Source: Aradus depressus
Taxonomy: Eukaryota > Arthropoda > Insecta > Hemiptera > Aradidae
NCBI GenBank assembly: GCA_963662175.1
Contig: OY759219.1
Coordinates: 44,446,675 to 44,510,674, forward strand
Direction: 5' to 3'
Length of the DNA stretch: 64,000 bases
Part shown: positions 46,080 to 61,516 of the stretch, one piece after another
How positions within the stretch are numbered: position 1 is the stretch's first letter
Layout of the letters: each line of letters opens with the position of its first letter
Notes under the pieces: generated by a model
Databases searched by the model: none
The model's input: the letters and a program-made list of their open reading frames with translations, nothing else
What the model was told of the DNA's origin: nothing
Translations under genes and position numbers: made by a program

Positions 46080-46844
46080 TTGTTTAATACCCTAATTCAA
46101 GACACTAACACTAGACTAAACAAATACTTTAACTCAGCCTCCAATATTTTAGACTCAACTCAAATAAATCAACAATACTCCTTATTGTTTAATACCCTAA
46201 TTCAAGACACTAACACTAGACTAAACAAATACTTTAACTCAGCCTCCAATATTTTAGACTCAGCTCAAATAGATCAGCAATACTCCTTATTGTTTAATAC
46301 CTTAATTCAAGACGCTAACACTAGACTAAACAAATACTTTAACTTAGCCTCCAATATTTTAGACTCAACTCAAATAAATCAACAATACTCCTTATTGTTT
46401 AATACCTTAATTCAAGACACTAACACTAGACTAAACATATACTTTAACTCAGCCTCCAATATTTTAGACTCAACTCAAATAAATCAGCAATACTCCTTAA
46501 TGTTTAATACCCTAATTCAAGACACTAACACTAGACTAAACAAATACTTTAACTCAGCCTCCAATATTTTAGACTCAACTCAAATAAATCAACAATACTC
46601 CTTATTGTTTAATACCTTAATTCAAGACACTAACACTAGACTAAACAAATACTTTAACTCAGCCTCCAATATTTTAGACTCAACTCAAATAAATCAACAA
46701 TACTCCTTATTTTTTAATACCTTAATTCAAGACACTAACACTAGACTAAACAAATACTTTAACTCAGCCTCCAATATTTTAGACTCAACTCAAATAAATC
46801 AACAATACTCCTTATTGTTTAATACCCTTAATTCAAGACACTAA
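46080..46844 (+). repeat. Array-B HOR copy 4, truncated at the B/C transition
   Basis: The first six or so monomers repeat copies 2 and 3 (CAGCTCAAATAGATC, GACGCTAAC, AACATATAC, TCCTTAATG). The series then breaks off. A CTTATTTTTTAATACC monomer (about 46710) and a 106-bp monomer at about 46825 follow, after which array-C markers begin. Confidence 0.8.
46821..46836 (+). repeat. 106-bp monomer: single-base insertion (first)
   Basis: AATACCCTTAATTC has one base more than AATACCCTAATTC or AATACCTTAATTC. The monomer frame shifts here. The same insertion recurs at about 47981, which is 1,156 bp on (11 monomers plus the extra base), so both belong to one duplicated block. Confidence 0.9.
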
Positions 46845-47974
46845 CACTAGACTAAACAAATACTTTAACTCAGCCTCCAATATTTTAGACTCAACTCAAA
46901 TAAATCAACAATACTCCTTATTGTTTAATACCTTAATTCAAGACACTAACACTAGACTAAACAAATACTTTAACTCAGCCTCCAATATTTTAGACTCAAC
47001 TCAAATAAATCAACAATACTCCTTATTGTTTAATACCTTAATTCAAGACACTAACACTAGACTAAACAAATACTTTAACTCAGCCTCCAATATTTTAGAC
47101 TCAACTCAAATAAATCAACAATACTCCTTATTGTTTAATACCTTAATTCAAGACACTAACACTAGACTAAACATATACTTTAACTCAGCCTCCAATATTT
47201 TAGACTCAACTCAATTAAATCAGCAATACTCCTTATTGTTTAATACCCTAATTCAAGACACTAACACTAGACTAAACAAATACTTTAACTCAGCCTCCAA
47301 TATTTTAGACTCAACTCAAATAAATCAACAATACTCCTTATTGTTTAATACCTTAATTCAAGACACTAACACTAGACTAAACAAATACTTTAACTCAGCC
47401 TCCAATATTTTAGACACAACTCAAATAAATCAACAATACTTCTTATTTTTTAATACCTTAATTCAAGACACTAACACTAGACTAAACATATACTTTAACT
47501 CAGCCTCCAATATTTTAGACTCAACTCAAATAAATCAACAATACTCCTTATTGTTTAATACCTTAATTCAAGACACTAACACTAGACTAAACATATACTT
47601 TAACTCAGCCTCCAATATTTTAGAATCAACTCAAATAAATCAGCAATACTCCTTATTGTTTAATACCTTAATTCAAGACACTAACACTAGACTAAACAAA
47701 TACTTTAACTCAGCCTCCAATATTTTAGACTCAACTCAAATAAATCAACAATACTCCTTATTGTTTAATACCTTAATTCAAGACACTAACACTAGACTAA
47801 ACAAATACTTTAACTCAGCCTCCAATATTTTAGACTCAACTCAAATAAATCAACAATACTCCTTATTGTTTAATACCTTAATTCTAGACACTAACACTAG
47901 ACTAAACAAATACTTTAACTCAGCCTCCAATATTTTAGACTCAACTCAAATAAATCAACAATACTCCTTATTGT

Positions 47975-47992
47975 TTAATACCCTTAATTCAA
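47975..47992 (+). repeat. 106-bp monomer: single-base insertion (second)
   Basis: The same extra base as at 46825 (TACCCTTAATTC). After it the array stays in one frame to the window end. Together with the 104-bp monomer at 7835, these are the only frame-changing indels detected in about 516 monomers. Confidence 0.9.
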
Positions 47993-50900
47993 GACACTAA
48001 CACTAGACTAAACAAATACTTTAACTCAGCCTCCAATATTTTAGACTCAACTCAAATAAATCAACAATACTCCTTATTGTTTAATACCCTAATTCAAGAC
48101 ACTAAAACTAGACTAAACAAATACTTTAACTCAGCCTCCAATATTTTAGACTCAACTCAAATAAATCAACAATACTCCTTATTGTTTAATACCTTAATTC
48201 AAGACACTAACACTTGACTAAACAAATACTTTAACTCAGCCTCCAATATTTTAGACTCAACTCAAATAAATCAACAATACTCCTTATTGTTTAATACCCT
48301 AATTCAAGACACTAACACTAGACTAAACAAATACTTTAACTCAGCCTCCAATATTTTAGACACAACTCAAATAAATCAACAATACTCCTTATTTTTTAAT
48401 ACCTTAATTCAAGACACTAACACTAGACTAAACATATACTTTAACTCAGCCTCCAATATTTTAGACTCAACTCAAATAAATCAACAATACTCCTTATTGT
48501 TTAATACCTTAATTCAAGACACTAACACTAGACTAAACATATACTTTAACTCAGCCTCCAATATTTTAGAATCAACTCAAATAAATCAGCAATACTCCTT
48601 ATTGTTTAATACCTTAATTCAAGACACTAACACTAGAGTAAACAAATACTTTAACTCAGCCTCCAATATTTTAGACTCAACTCAAATAAATCAACAATAC
48701 TCCTTATTGTTTAATACCTTAATTCAAGACACTAACACTAGACTAAACAAATACTTTAACTCAACCTCCAATATTTTAGACTCAACTCAAATAAATCAAC
48801 AATACTCCTTATTGTTTAATACCTTAATTCTAGACACTAACACTAGACTAAACAAATACTTTAACTCAGCCTCCAATATTTTAGACTCAACTCAAATAAA
48901 TCAACAATACTCCTTATTGTTTAATACCCTAATTCAAGACAGTAACACTAGACTAAACAAATACTTTAATTCAGCCTCCAATATTTTAGACTCAACTCAA
49001 ATAAATCAACAATACTCCTTATTGTTTAATACCCTAATTCAAGACACTAAAACTAGACTAAACAAATACTTTAACTCAGCCTCCAATATTTTAGACTCAA
49101 CTCAAATAAATCAACAATACTCCTTATTGTTTAATACCTTAATTCAAGACACTAACACTAGACTAAACAAATACTTTAACTCAGCCTCCAATATTTTAGA
49201 CTCAACTCAAATAAATTTACAATACTCCTTATTGTTTAATACCCTAATTCAAGACACTAACACTAGACTAAACAAATACTTTAACTCAGCCTCCAATATT
49301 TTAGACTCAACCTAAATAAATCAACAATACTCCTTATTGTTTAATACCTTAATTCAAGACACTAACACTAGACTAAACAAATACTTTAACTCAGCCTCCA
49401 ATATTTTAGACTCAACTCAAATAAATCAACAATACTCCTTATTGTTTAATACCTTAATTCAAGACACTAACACTAGACTAAACAAATACTTTAACTCAGC
49501 CTCCAATATTTTAGACTCAACTCAAATAAATCAACAATACTCCTTATTGTTTAATACCCTAATTCAAGACACTAACACTAGACTGAACAAATACTTTAAC
49601 TCTGCCTCCAATATTTTAGACTCAACTCAAATAAATCAACAATACTCCTTATTGTTTAATACCTTAATTCAAGACACTAACACTAGACTAAACATATACT
49701 TTAACTCAGCCTCCAATATTTTACAATCAACTCAAATAAATCAGCAATACTCCTTATTGTTTAATACCTTAATTCAAGACACTAACACTAGACTAAACAA
49801 ATACTTTAACTCAGCCTCCAATATTTTAGACTCAACTCAAATAATTCAACAATACTCCTTATTGTTTAATAATCTAATTCAAGACACTAACACTAGACTA
49901 AACAAATACTTTAACTCAGCCTCCAATATTTTAGACTCAACTCAAATAAATCAACAATACTCCTTATTGTTTAATACCCTAATTCAAGACACTAAAACTA
50001 GACTAAACAAATACTTTAACTCAGCCTCCAATATTTTAGACTCAACTCAAATAAATCAACAATACTCCTTATTGTTTAATACCTTAATTCAAGACACTAA
50101 CACTAGACTAAACAAATACTTTAACTCAGCCTCCAATATTTTAGACTCAACTCAAATAAATCAACAATACTCCTTATTGTTTAATACCCTAATTCAACAC
50201 ACTAACACTAGACTAAACAAATACTTTAACTCAGCCTCCAATATTTTAGACTCAACCTAAATAAATCAACAATACTCCTTATTGTTTAATACCTTAATTC
50301 AAGACACTAACACTAGACTAAACAAATACTTTAACTCAGCCTCCAATATTTTAGACTCAACTCAAATAAATCAACAATACTCCTTATTGTTTAATACCTT
50401 AATTCAAGACACTAACACTAGACTAAACAAATACTTTAACTCAGCCTCCAATATTTTAGACTCAACTCAAATAAATCAACAATACTCCTTATTGTTTAAT
50501 ACCCTAATTCAAGACACTAACACTAGACTGAACAAATACTTTAATTCAGCCTCCAATATTTTAGACTCAACTCAAATAAATCAACAATACTCCTTATTGT
50601 TTAATACCTTAATTCAAGACACTAACACTAGACTAAACAAATACTTTAACTCAGCCTCCAATATTTTAGACTCAACTCAAATAAATCAACAATACTCCTT
50701 ATTGTTTAATAGCCTAATTCAAGACACTAACACTAGACTAAACAAATACTATAACTCAGCCTCCAATATTTTAGACTCAACTCAAATAAATCAACAATAC
50801 TCCTTATTGTTTAATACCTTAATTCAAGACACTAACACTATACTAAACAAATACTTTAACTCAGCCTCCAATATTTTAGACTCAACTCAAATAAATCAAC

Positions 50901-51541
50901 AATACTCCTTATTGTTTAATACCCTAATTCAAGACACTAACACTAGACTAAACAAATACTTTAACTCAGCCTCCAATATTTTAGACTCAACTCAAATAAA
51001 TCAGCAATACTCCTTATTGTTTAATACCTTAATTCAAGACACTAACACTAGACTAAACAAATACTTTAACTCAGCCTCCAATATTTTAGACTCAACTCAA
51101 ATAAATCAACAATACTCCTTATTGTTTAATACCTTAATTCAAGACACTAACACTAGACTAAACAAATACATTAACTCAGCCTCCAATATTTTAGACTCAA
51201 CTCAAATAAATCAGCAATACTCCTTATTGTTTAATACCTTAATTCAAGACACTAACACTAGACTAAACAAATACTTTAACTCAGCCTCCAATATTTTTGA
51301 CTCAACTCAAATAAATCAACAATACTCCTTATTGTTTAATACCCTAATTCAAGACACTAACACTATACTAAACAAATGCTTTAACTCAGCCTCCAATATT
51401 TTAGACTCAACTCAAATAAATCAGCAATACTCCTTATTGTTTAATACCTTAATTCAAGACACTAACACTAGACTAAACAAATACTTTAACTCAGCCTCCA
51501 ATATTTTAGACTCAACCTAAATAAATCAACAATACTCCTTA

Positions 51542-52675
51542 TTGTTTAATACCTTAATTCAAGACACTAACACTAGACTAAACAAATACTTTAACTCAGC
51601 CTCCAATATTTTAGACTCAACTCAAATAAATCAACAATACTCCTTATTGTTTAATACCTTAATTCAAGACACTAACACTAGACTAAACAAATACTTTAAC
51701 TCAGCCTCCAATATTTTAGACTCAACTCAAATAAATCAACAATACTCCTTATTGTTTAATACCCTAATTCAAGACACTAACACTAGACTGAACAAATACT
51801 TTAACTCAGCCTCCAATATTTTAGACTCAACTCTAATAAATCAACAATACTCCTTATTGTTTAATACCTTAATTCAAGACACTAACACTAGACTAGACAT
51901 ATACTTTAACTCAGCCTCCAATATTTTAGAATCAACTCAAATAAATCAGCAATACTCCTTATTGTTTAATACCTTAATTCAAGACACTAACACTAGACTA
52001 AACAAATACTTTAACTCAGCCTCCAATATTTTAGACTCAACTCAAATAAATCAACAATACTCCTTATTGTTTAATACCTTAATTCAAGACACTAACACTA
52101 GACTAAACAAATACTTTAACTCAGCCTCCAATATTTTAGACTCAACTCAAATAAATCAACAATACTCCTTATTGTTTAATACCTTAATTCTAGACACTAA
52201 CACTAGACTAAACAAATACTTTAACTCAGCCTCCAATATTTTAGACTCAACTCAAATAAATCAACAATACTCCTTATTGTTTAATACCCTAATTCAAGAC
52301 ACTAACACTAGACTAAACAAATACTTTAACTCAGCCTCCAATATTTTAGACTCAACTCAAATAAATCAACAATACTCCTTATTGTTTAATACCCTAATTC
52401 AAGACACTAAAACTAGACTAAACAAATACTTTAACTCAGCCTCCAATATTTTAGACTCAACTCAAATAAATCAACAATACTCCTTATTGTTTAATACCTT
52501 AATTCAAGACACTAACACTAGACTAAACAAATACTTTAACTCAGCCTCCAATATTTTAGACTCAACTCAAATAAATCAACAATACTCCTTATTGTTTAAT
52601 ACCCTAATTCAAGACACTAACACTAGACTAAACAAATACTTTAACTCAGCCTCCAATATTTTAGACTCAACCTAA
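51542..52675 (+). repeat. Array-C block, 11 monomers, duplicated at 61517-62650
   Basis: 1,134 bp with the marker series CTCTAATAAATC, AACATATAC/TAGAATCAAC, ATTCTAGAC, ACTAAAACT and then the TCAACCTAAATA stop. The same series, same length, lies at 61517-62650, exactly 9,975 bp (95 monomers) away. The one clear difference is CTAGACATA here against CTAAACATA there. Confidence 0.87.
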
Positions 52676-54052
52676 ATAAATCAACAATACTCCTTATTGT
52701 TTAATACCTTAATTCAAGACACTAACACTAGACTAAACAAATACTTTAACTCAGCCTCCAATATTTTAGACTCAACTCAAATAAATCAACAATACTCCTT
52801 ATTGTTTAATACCTTAATTCAAGACACTAACACTAGACTAAACAAATACTTTAACTCAGCCTCCAATATTTTAGACTCAACTCAAATAAATCAACAATAC
52901 TCCTTATTGTTTAATACCTTAATTCAAGACACTAACACTAGACTAAACAAATACTTTAACTCAGCCTCCAATATTTTAGACTCAACTCAAATAAATCAAC
53001 AATACTCCTTATTGTTTAATAGCCTAATTCAAGACACTAACACTAGACTAAACAAATACTTTAACTCAGCCTCCAATATTTTAGACTCAACTCAAATAAA
53101 TCAACAATACTCCTTATTGTTTAATACCTTAATTCAAGACACTAACACTATACTAAACAAATACTTTAACTCAGCCTCCAATATTTTAGACTCAACTCAA
53201 ATAAATCAACAATACTCCTTATTGTTTAATACCCTAATTCAAGACACTAACACTAGACTAAACAAATACTTTAACTCAGCCTCCAATATTTTAGACTCAA
53301 CTCAAATAAATCAGCAATACTCCTTATTGTTTAATACCTTAATTCAAGACACTAACACTAGACTAAACAAATACTTTAACTCAGCCTCCAATATTTTAGA
53401 CTCAACTCAAATAAATCAACAATACTCCTTATTGTTTAATACCTTAATTCAAGACACTAACACTAGACTAAACAAATACTTTAACTCAGCCTCCAATATT
53501 TTAGACTCAACTCAAATAAATCAACAATACTCCTTATTGTTTAATACCTTAATTCAAGACACTAACACTAGACTAAACAAATACTTTAACTCAGCCTCCA
53601 ATATTTTTGACTCAACTCAAATAAATCAACAATACTCCTTATTGTTTAATACCCTAATTCAAGACACTAACACTATACTAAACAAATGCTTTAACTCAGC
53701 CTCCAATATTTTAGACTCAACTCAAATAAATCAACAATACTCCTTATTGTTTAATACCCTAATTCAAGACACTAACACTAGACTAAACAAATACTTTAAC
53801 TCAGCCTCTAATATTTTAGACTCAACTCAAATAAATCAACAATACTCCTTATTGTTTAATACCTTAATTCAAGACACTAACACTAGACTAAACAAATACT
53901 TTAACTCAGCCTCCAATATTTTTGACTCAACTCAAATAAATCAACAATACTCCTTATTGTTTAATACCCTAATTCAAGACACTAACACTATACTAAACAA
54001 ATGCTTTAACTCAGCCTCCAATATTTTTGACTCAACTCAAATAAATCAGTAA

Positions 54053-56782
54053 TACTCCTTATTGTTTAATACCTTAATTCAAGACACTAACACTAGACTA
54101 AACAAATACTTTAACTCAGCCTCCAATATTTTAGACTCAACTCAAATAAATCAACAATACTCCTTATTGTTTAATACCCTAATTCAAGACACTAACACTA
54201 GACTAAACAAATACTTTAACTCAGCCTCTAATATTTTAGACTCAACTCAAATAAATCAACAATACTCCTTATTGTTTAATACCTTAATTCAAGACACTAA
54301 CACTAGACTAAACAAATAGTTTAACTCAGCCTCCAATATTTTAGACTCAACTCAAATAAATCAACAATACTCCTTATTGTTTAATACCCTAATTCAAGAC
54401 ACTAAAACTAGACTAAACAAATACTTTAACTCAGCCTCCAATATTTTAGACTCAACTCAAATAAATCAACATTACTCCTTATTGTTTAATACCTTAATTC
54501 AAGACACTAACACTAGACTAAACAAATTCTTCAACTCAGCCTCCAATATTTTAGACTCAACTCAAATAAATCAGCAATACTCCTTATTGTTTAATACCTT
54601 AATTCAAGACACTAACACTAGACTAAACAAATACTTTAACTCAGCCTCCAATATTTTAGACTCAACCTAAATAAATCAACAATACTCCTTATTGTTTAAT
54701 ACCTTAATTCAAGACACTAACACTAGACTAAACAAATACTTTAACTCAGCCTCCAATATTTTAGACTCAACTCAAATAAATCAACAATACTCCTTATTGT
54801 TTAATACCCTAATTCAAGACACTAACACTAGACTAAACAAATACTTTAACTCAGCCTCCAATATTTTAGACTCAACCTAAATAAATCAACAATACTCCTT
54901 ATTGTTTAATACCTTAATTCAAGACACTAACACTAGACTAAACAAATACTTTAACTCAGCCTCCAATATTTTAGACTCAACTCAAATAAATCAACAATAC
55001 TCCTTATTGTTTAATACCTTAATTCAAGACACTAACACTAGACTAAACAAATACTTTAACTCAGCCTCCAATATTTTAGACTCAACTCAAATAAATCAAC
55101 AATACTCCTTATTGTTTAATACCTTAATTCAAGACACTAACACTAGACTAAACAAATACTTTAACTCAGCCTCCAATATTTTAGACTCAACTCAAATAAA
55201 TCAACAATACTCCTTATTGTTTAATAGCCTAATTCAAGACACTAACACTAGACTAAACAAATACTTTAACTCAGCCTCCAATATTTTAGACTCAACTCAA
55301 ATAAATCAACAATACTCCTTATTGTTTAATACCTTAATTCAAGACACTAACACTATACTAAACAAATACTTTAACTCAGCCTCCAATATTTTAGACTCAA
55401 CTCAAATAAATCAACAATACTCCTTATTGTTTAATACCCTAATTCAAGACACTAACACTAGACTAAACAAATACTTTAACTCAGCCTCCAATATTTTAGA
55501 CTCAACTCAAATAAATCAGCAATAATCCTTATTGTTTAATACCTTAATTCAAGACACTAACACTAGACTAAACAAATACTTTAACTCAGCCTCCAATATT
55601 TTAGACTCAACTCAAATAAATCAACAATACTCCTTATTGTTTAATACCTTAATTCAAGACACTAACACTAGACTAAACAAATACTTTAACTCAGCCTCCA
55701 ATATTTTAGACTCAACTCAAATAAATCAACAATACTCCTTATTGTTTAATACCTTAATTCAAGACACTAACACTAGACTAAACAAATACTTAAACTCAGC
55801 CTCCAATATTTTTGACTCAACTCAAATAAATCAACAATACTCCTTATTGTTTAATACCCTAATTCAAGACACTAACACTATACTAAACAAATACTTTAAC
55901 TCAGCCTCCAATATTTTAGACTCAACTCAAATAAATCAGCAATACTCCTTATTGTTTAATACCTTAATTCAAGACACTAACACTAGACTAAACATATATT
56001 TTAACTCAGCCTCCAATATTTTAGACTCAACTCAAATAAATCAACAATACTCCTTATTGTTTAATACCCTAATTCAAGACACTAACACTAGACTAAACAA
56101 ATACTTTAACTCACCCTCTAATATTTTAGACTCAACTCAAATAAATCAACAATACTCCTTATTGTTTAATACCTTAATTCAAGACACTAACACTAGACTA
56201 AACAAATACTTTAACTCAGCCTCCAATATTTTTGACTCAACTCAAATAAATCAACAATACTCCTTATTGTTTAATACCCTAATTCAAGACACTAACACTA
56301 TACTAAACAAATGCTTTAACTCAGCCTCCAATATTTTAGACTCAACTCAAATAAATCAGCAATACTCCTTATTGTTTAATACCTTAATTCAAGACACTAA
56401 CACTAGACTAAACAAATACTTTAACTCAGCCTCCAATATTTTAGACTCAACTCAAATAAATCAACAATACTCCTTATTGTTTAATACCTTAATTCAAGAC
56501 ACTAACACTAGACTAAACAAATACTTTAACTCAGCCTCCAATATTTTAGACTCAACTCAAATAAATCAACAATACTCCTTATTGTTTAATACCTTAATTC
56601 AAGACACTAACACTAGACTAAACAAATACTTTAACTCAGCCTCCAATATTTTTGACTCAACTCAAATAAATCAACAATACTCCTTATTGTTTAATACCCT
56701 AATTCAAGACACTAACACTATACTAAACAAATGCTTTAACTCAGCCTCCAATATTTTTGACTCAACTCAAATAAATCAGTAA
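54053..56782 (+). repeat. Array-C HOR copy, 26 monomers
   Basis: 2,730 bp between CAGTAATAC stop markers at 54052 and 56782. It includes AAATAGTTT, ACTAAAACT, two TCAACCTAAATA monomers two units apart, TAATAGCCTAA and TATTTTTGAC/AAATGCTTT pairs. A private TAA (CAATAATCC) interrupts the frame at about 55523. Confidence 0.83.
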
Positions 56783-59617
56783 TACTCCTTATTGTTTAAT
56801 ACCTTAATTCAAGACACTAACACTAGACTAAACAAATACTTTAACTCAGCCTCTAATATTTTAGACTCAACTCAAATAAATCAACAATACTCCTTATTGT
56901 TTAATACCTTAATTCAAGACACTAACACTAGACTAAACAAATAGTTTAACTCAGCCTCCAATATTTTAGACTCAACTCAAATAAATCAACAATACTCCTT
57001 ATTGTTTAATACCCTAATTCAAGACACTAACACTAGACTAAACAAATACTTTAACTCAGCCTCTAATATTTTAGACTCAACTCAAATGAATCAACAATAC
57101 TCCTTATTGTTTAATACCTTAATTCAAGACACTAACACTAGACTAAACAAATAGTTTAACTCAGCCTCCAATATTTTAGACTCAACTCAAATAAATCAAC
57201 AATACTCCTTATTGTTTAATACCCTAATTCAAGACACTAAAACTAGACTAAACAAATACTTTAACTCAGCCTCCAATATTTTAGACTCAACTCAAATAAA
57301 TCAACATTACTCCTTATTGTTTAATACCTTAATTCAAGACACTAACACTAGACTAAACAAATTCTTTAACTCAGCCTCCAATATTTTAGACTCAACTCAA
57401 ATAAATCAGCAATACTCCTTATTGTTTAATACCTTAATTCAAGACACTAACACTAGACTAAACAAATACTTTAACTCAGCCTCCAATATTTTAGACTCAA
57501 CCTAAATAAATCAACAATACTCCTTATTGTTTAATACCTTAATTCAAGACACTAACACTAGACTAAACAAATACTTTAACTCAGCCTCCAATATTTTAGA
57601 CTCAACTCAAATAAATCAACAATACTCCTTATTGTTTAATACCCTAATTCAAGACACTAACACTAGACTAAACAAATACTTTAACTCAGCCTCCAATATT
57701 TTAGACTCAACCTAAATAAATCAACAATACTCCTTATTGTTTAATACCTTAATTCAAGACACTAACACTAGACTAAACAAATACTTTAACTCAGCCTCCA
57801 ATATTTTAGACTCAACTCAAATAAATCAACAATACTCCTTATTGTTTAATACCTTAATTCAAGACACTAACACTAGACTAAACAAATACTTTAACTCAGC
57901 CTCCAATATTTTAGACTCAACTCAAATAAATCAACAATACTCCTTATTGTTTAATACCTTAATTCAAGACACTAACACTAGACTAAACAAATACTTTAAC
58001 TCAGCCTCCAATATTTTAGACTCAACTCAAATAAATCAACAATACTCCTTATTGTTTAATAGCCTAATTCAAGACACTAACACTAGACTAAACAAATACT
58101 TTAACTCAGCCTCCAATATTTTAGACTCAACTCAAATAAATCAACAATACTCCTTATTGTTTAATACCTTAATTCAAGACACTAACACTATACTAAACAA
58201 ATACTTTAACTCAGCCTCCAATATTTTAGACTCAACTCAAATAAATCAACAATACTCCTTATTGTTTAATACCCTAATTCAAGACACTAACACTAGACTA
58301 AACAAATACTTTAACTCAGCCTCCAATATTTTAGACTCAACTCAAATAAATCAGCAATATTCCTTATTGTTTAATACCTTAATTCAAGACACTAACACTA
58401 GACTAAACAAATACTTTAACTCAGCCTCCAATATTTTAGACTCAACTCAAATAAATCAACAATACTCCTTATTGTTTAATACCTTAATTCAAGACACTAA
58501 CACTAGACTAAACAAATACTTTAACTCAGCCTCCAATATTTTAGACTCAACTCAAATAAATCAACAATACTCCTTATTGTTTAATACCTTAATTCAAGAC
58601 ACTAACACTAGACTAAACAAATACTTTAACTCAGCCTCCAATATTTTTGACTCAACTCAAATAAATCAACAATACTCCTTATTGTTTAATACCCTAATTC
58701 AAGACACTAACACTATACTAAACAAATACTTTAACTCAGCCTCCAATATTTTAGACTCAACTCAAATAAATCAGCAATACTCCTTATTGTTTAATACCTT
58801 AATTCAAGACACTAACACTAGACTAAACATATATTTTAACTCAGCCTCCAATATTTTAGACTCAACTCAAATAAATCAACAATACTCCTTATTGTTTAAT
58901 ACCCTAATTCAAGACACTAACACTAGACTAAACAAATACTTTAACTCACCCTCTAATATTTTAGACTCAACTCAAATAAATCAACAATACTCCTTATTGT
59001 TTAATACCTTAATTCAAGACACTAACACTAGACTAAACAAATACTTTAACTCAGCCTCCAATATTTTTGACTCAACTCAAATAAATCAACAATACTCCTT
59101 ATTGTTTAATACCCTAATTCAAGACACTAACACTATACTAAACAAATGCTTTAACTCAGCCTCCAATATTTTAGACTCAACTCAAATAAATCAGCAATAC
59201 TCCTTATTGTTTAATACCTTAATTCAAGACACTAACACTAGACTAAACAAATACTTTAACTCAGCCTCCAATATTTTAGACTCAACTCAAATAAATCAAC
59301 AATACTCCTTATTGTTTAATACCTTAATTCAAGACACTAACACTAGACTAAACAAATACTTTAACTCAGCCTCCAATATTTTAGACTCAACTCAAATAAA
59401 TCAACAATACTCCTTATTGTTTAATACCTTAATTCAAGACACTAACACTAGACTAAACAAATACTTTAACTCAGCCTCCAATATTTTTGACTCAACTCAA
59501 ATAAATCAACAATACTCCTTATTGTTTAATACCCTAATTCAAGACACTAACACTATACTAAACAAATGCTTTAACTCAGCCTCCAATATTTTTGACTCAA
59601 CTCAAATAAATCAGTAA
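56783..59617 (+). repeat. Array-C HOR copy, 27 monomers
   Basis: 2,835 bp between CAGTAATAC markers at 56782 and 59617. It matches the preceding copy in order. The segments 54377-54670 and 54692-54880 reappear at 57212-57505 and 57527-57715, 2,835 bp away. AAATAGTTT occurs twice in succession (56941 and 57151), where the previous copy has it once. Confidence 0.85.
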
Positions 59618-61516
59618 TACTCCTTATTGTTTAATACCTTAATTCAAGACACTAACACTAGACTAAACAAATACTTTAACTCAGCCTCCAATATTTTAGA
59701 CTCAACTCAAATAAATCAACAATACTCCTTATTGTTTAATACCCTAATTCAAGACACTAACACTAGACAAAACAAATACTTTAACTCAGCCTCTAATATT
59801 TTAGACTCAACTCAAATAAATCAACAATACTCCTTATTGTTTAATACCTTAATTCAAGACACTAACACTAGACTAAACAAATAGTTTAACTCAGCCTCCA
59901 ATATTTTAGACTCAACTCAAATAAATCAACAATACTCCTTATTGTTTAATACCCTAATTCAAGACACTAAAACTAGACTAAACAAATACTTTAACTCAGC
60001 CTCCAATATTTTAGACTCAACTCAAATAAATCAACAATACTCCTTATTGTTTAATACCTTAATTCAAGACACTAACACTAGACTAAACAAATTCTTTAAC
60101 TCAGCCTCCAATATTTTAGACTCAACCTAAATAAATCAACAATACTCCTTATTGTTTAATACCTTAATTCAAGACACTAATACTAGACTAAACAAATACT
60201 TTAACTCAGCCTCCAATATTTTAGACTCAACTCAAATAAATCAACAATACTCCTTATTGTTTAATACCCTAATTCAAGACACTAACACTAGACTAAACAA
60301 ATACTTTAACTCAGCCTCCAATATTTTAGACTCAACTCAAATAAATCAGCAATACTCCTTATTGTTTAATACCCTAATTCAAGACACTAAAACTAGACTA
60401 AACAAATACTTTAACTCAGCCTCCAATATTTTAGACTCAACTCAAATAAATCAACAATACTCCTTATTGTTTAATACCCTAATTCAAGACACTAACACTA
60501 GACTAAACAAATTCTTTAACTCAGCCTCCAATATTTTAGACTCAACTCAAATAAATCAACAATACTCCTTATTGTTTAATACCCTAATTCAAGACACTAA
60601 CACTAGACTAAACAAATACTTTAACTCAGCCTCCAATATTTTAGACTCAACTCAAATAAATCAACAATACTCCTTATTGTTTAATAGCCTAATTCAAGAC
60701 ACTAACACTAGACTAAACAAATACTTTAACTCAGCCTCCAATATTTTAGACTCAACTCAAATAAATCAACAATACTCCTTATTGTTTAATACCTTAATTC
60801 AAGACACTAACACTATACTAAACAAATACTTTAACTCAGCCTCCAATATTTTAGACTCAACTCAAATAAAGCAACAATACTCCTTATTGTTTAATACCCT
60901 AATTCAAGACACTAACACTAGACTAAACAAATACTTTAACTCAGCCTCCAATATTTTAGACTCAACTCAAATAAATCAGCAATACTCATTATTGTTTAAT
61001 ACCTTAATTCAAGACACTAACACTAGACTAAACAAATACTTTAACTCAGCCTCCAATATTTTAGACTCAACTCAAATAAATCAACAATACTCCTTATTGT
61101 TTAATACCTTAATTCAAGACACTAACACTAGACTAAACAAATACTTTAACTCAGCCTCCAATATTTTAGACTCAACTCAAATAAATCAACAATACTCCTT
61201 ATTGTTTAATACCTTAATTCAAGACACTAACACTAGACTAAACAAATACTTTAACTCAGCCTCCAATATTTTTGACTCAACTCAAATAAATCAACAATAC
61301 TCCTTATTGTTTAATACCCTAATTCAAGACACTAACACTATACTAAACAAATGCTTTAACTCAGCCTCCAATATTTTAGACTCAACTCAAATAAATCAGC
61401 AATACTCCTTATTGTTTAATACCTTAATTCAAGACACTAACACTAGACTAAACAAATACTTTAACTCAGCCTCCAATATTTTAGACTCAACCTAAATAAA
61501 TCAACAATACTCCTTA

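Larger units (their letters stand above)
37038..46844 (+). repeat. 105-bp satellite, array B
   Basis: About 93 monomers in the same orientation as array A but with different markers: AACTCAGTC with AACGAATAC, CACTAGCCT and CACTAGTCT, TACTCCTCATTG, TGTTCAATAC, AAATACCTT, CAGCCTTCAA, ACCAGAATTC, CAAGTAAATC, CAGCTCAAATAGATC, GACGCTAAC, and TACTCCTAATTG, which makes a stop. The last closes higher-order repeats at 40199, 43244 and 46079, 29 and 27 monomers apart. Copies are almost identical to one another, so this array looks recently homogenised. The long open frames (1014 and 944 codons) start on TTG. Confidence 0.95.
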
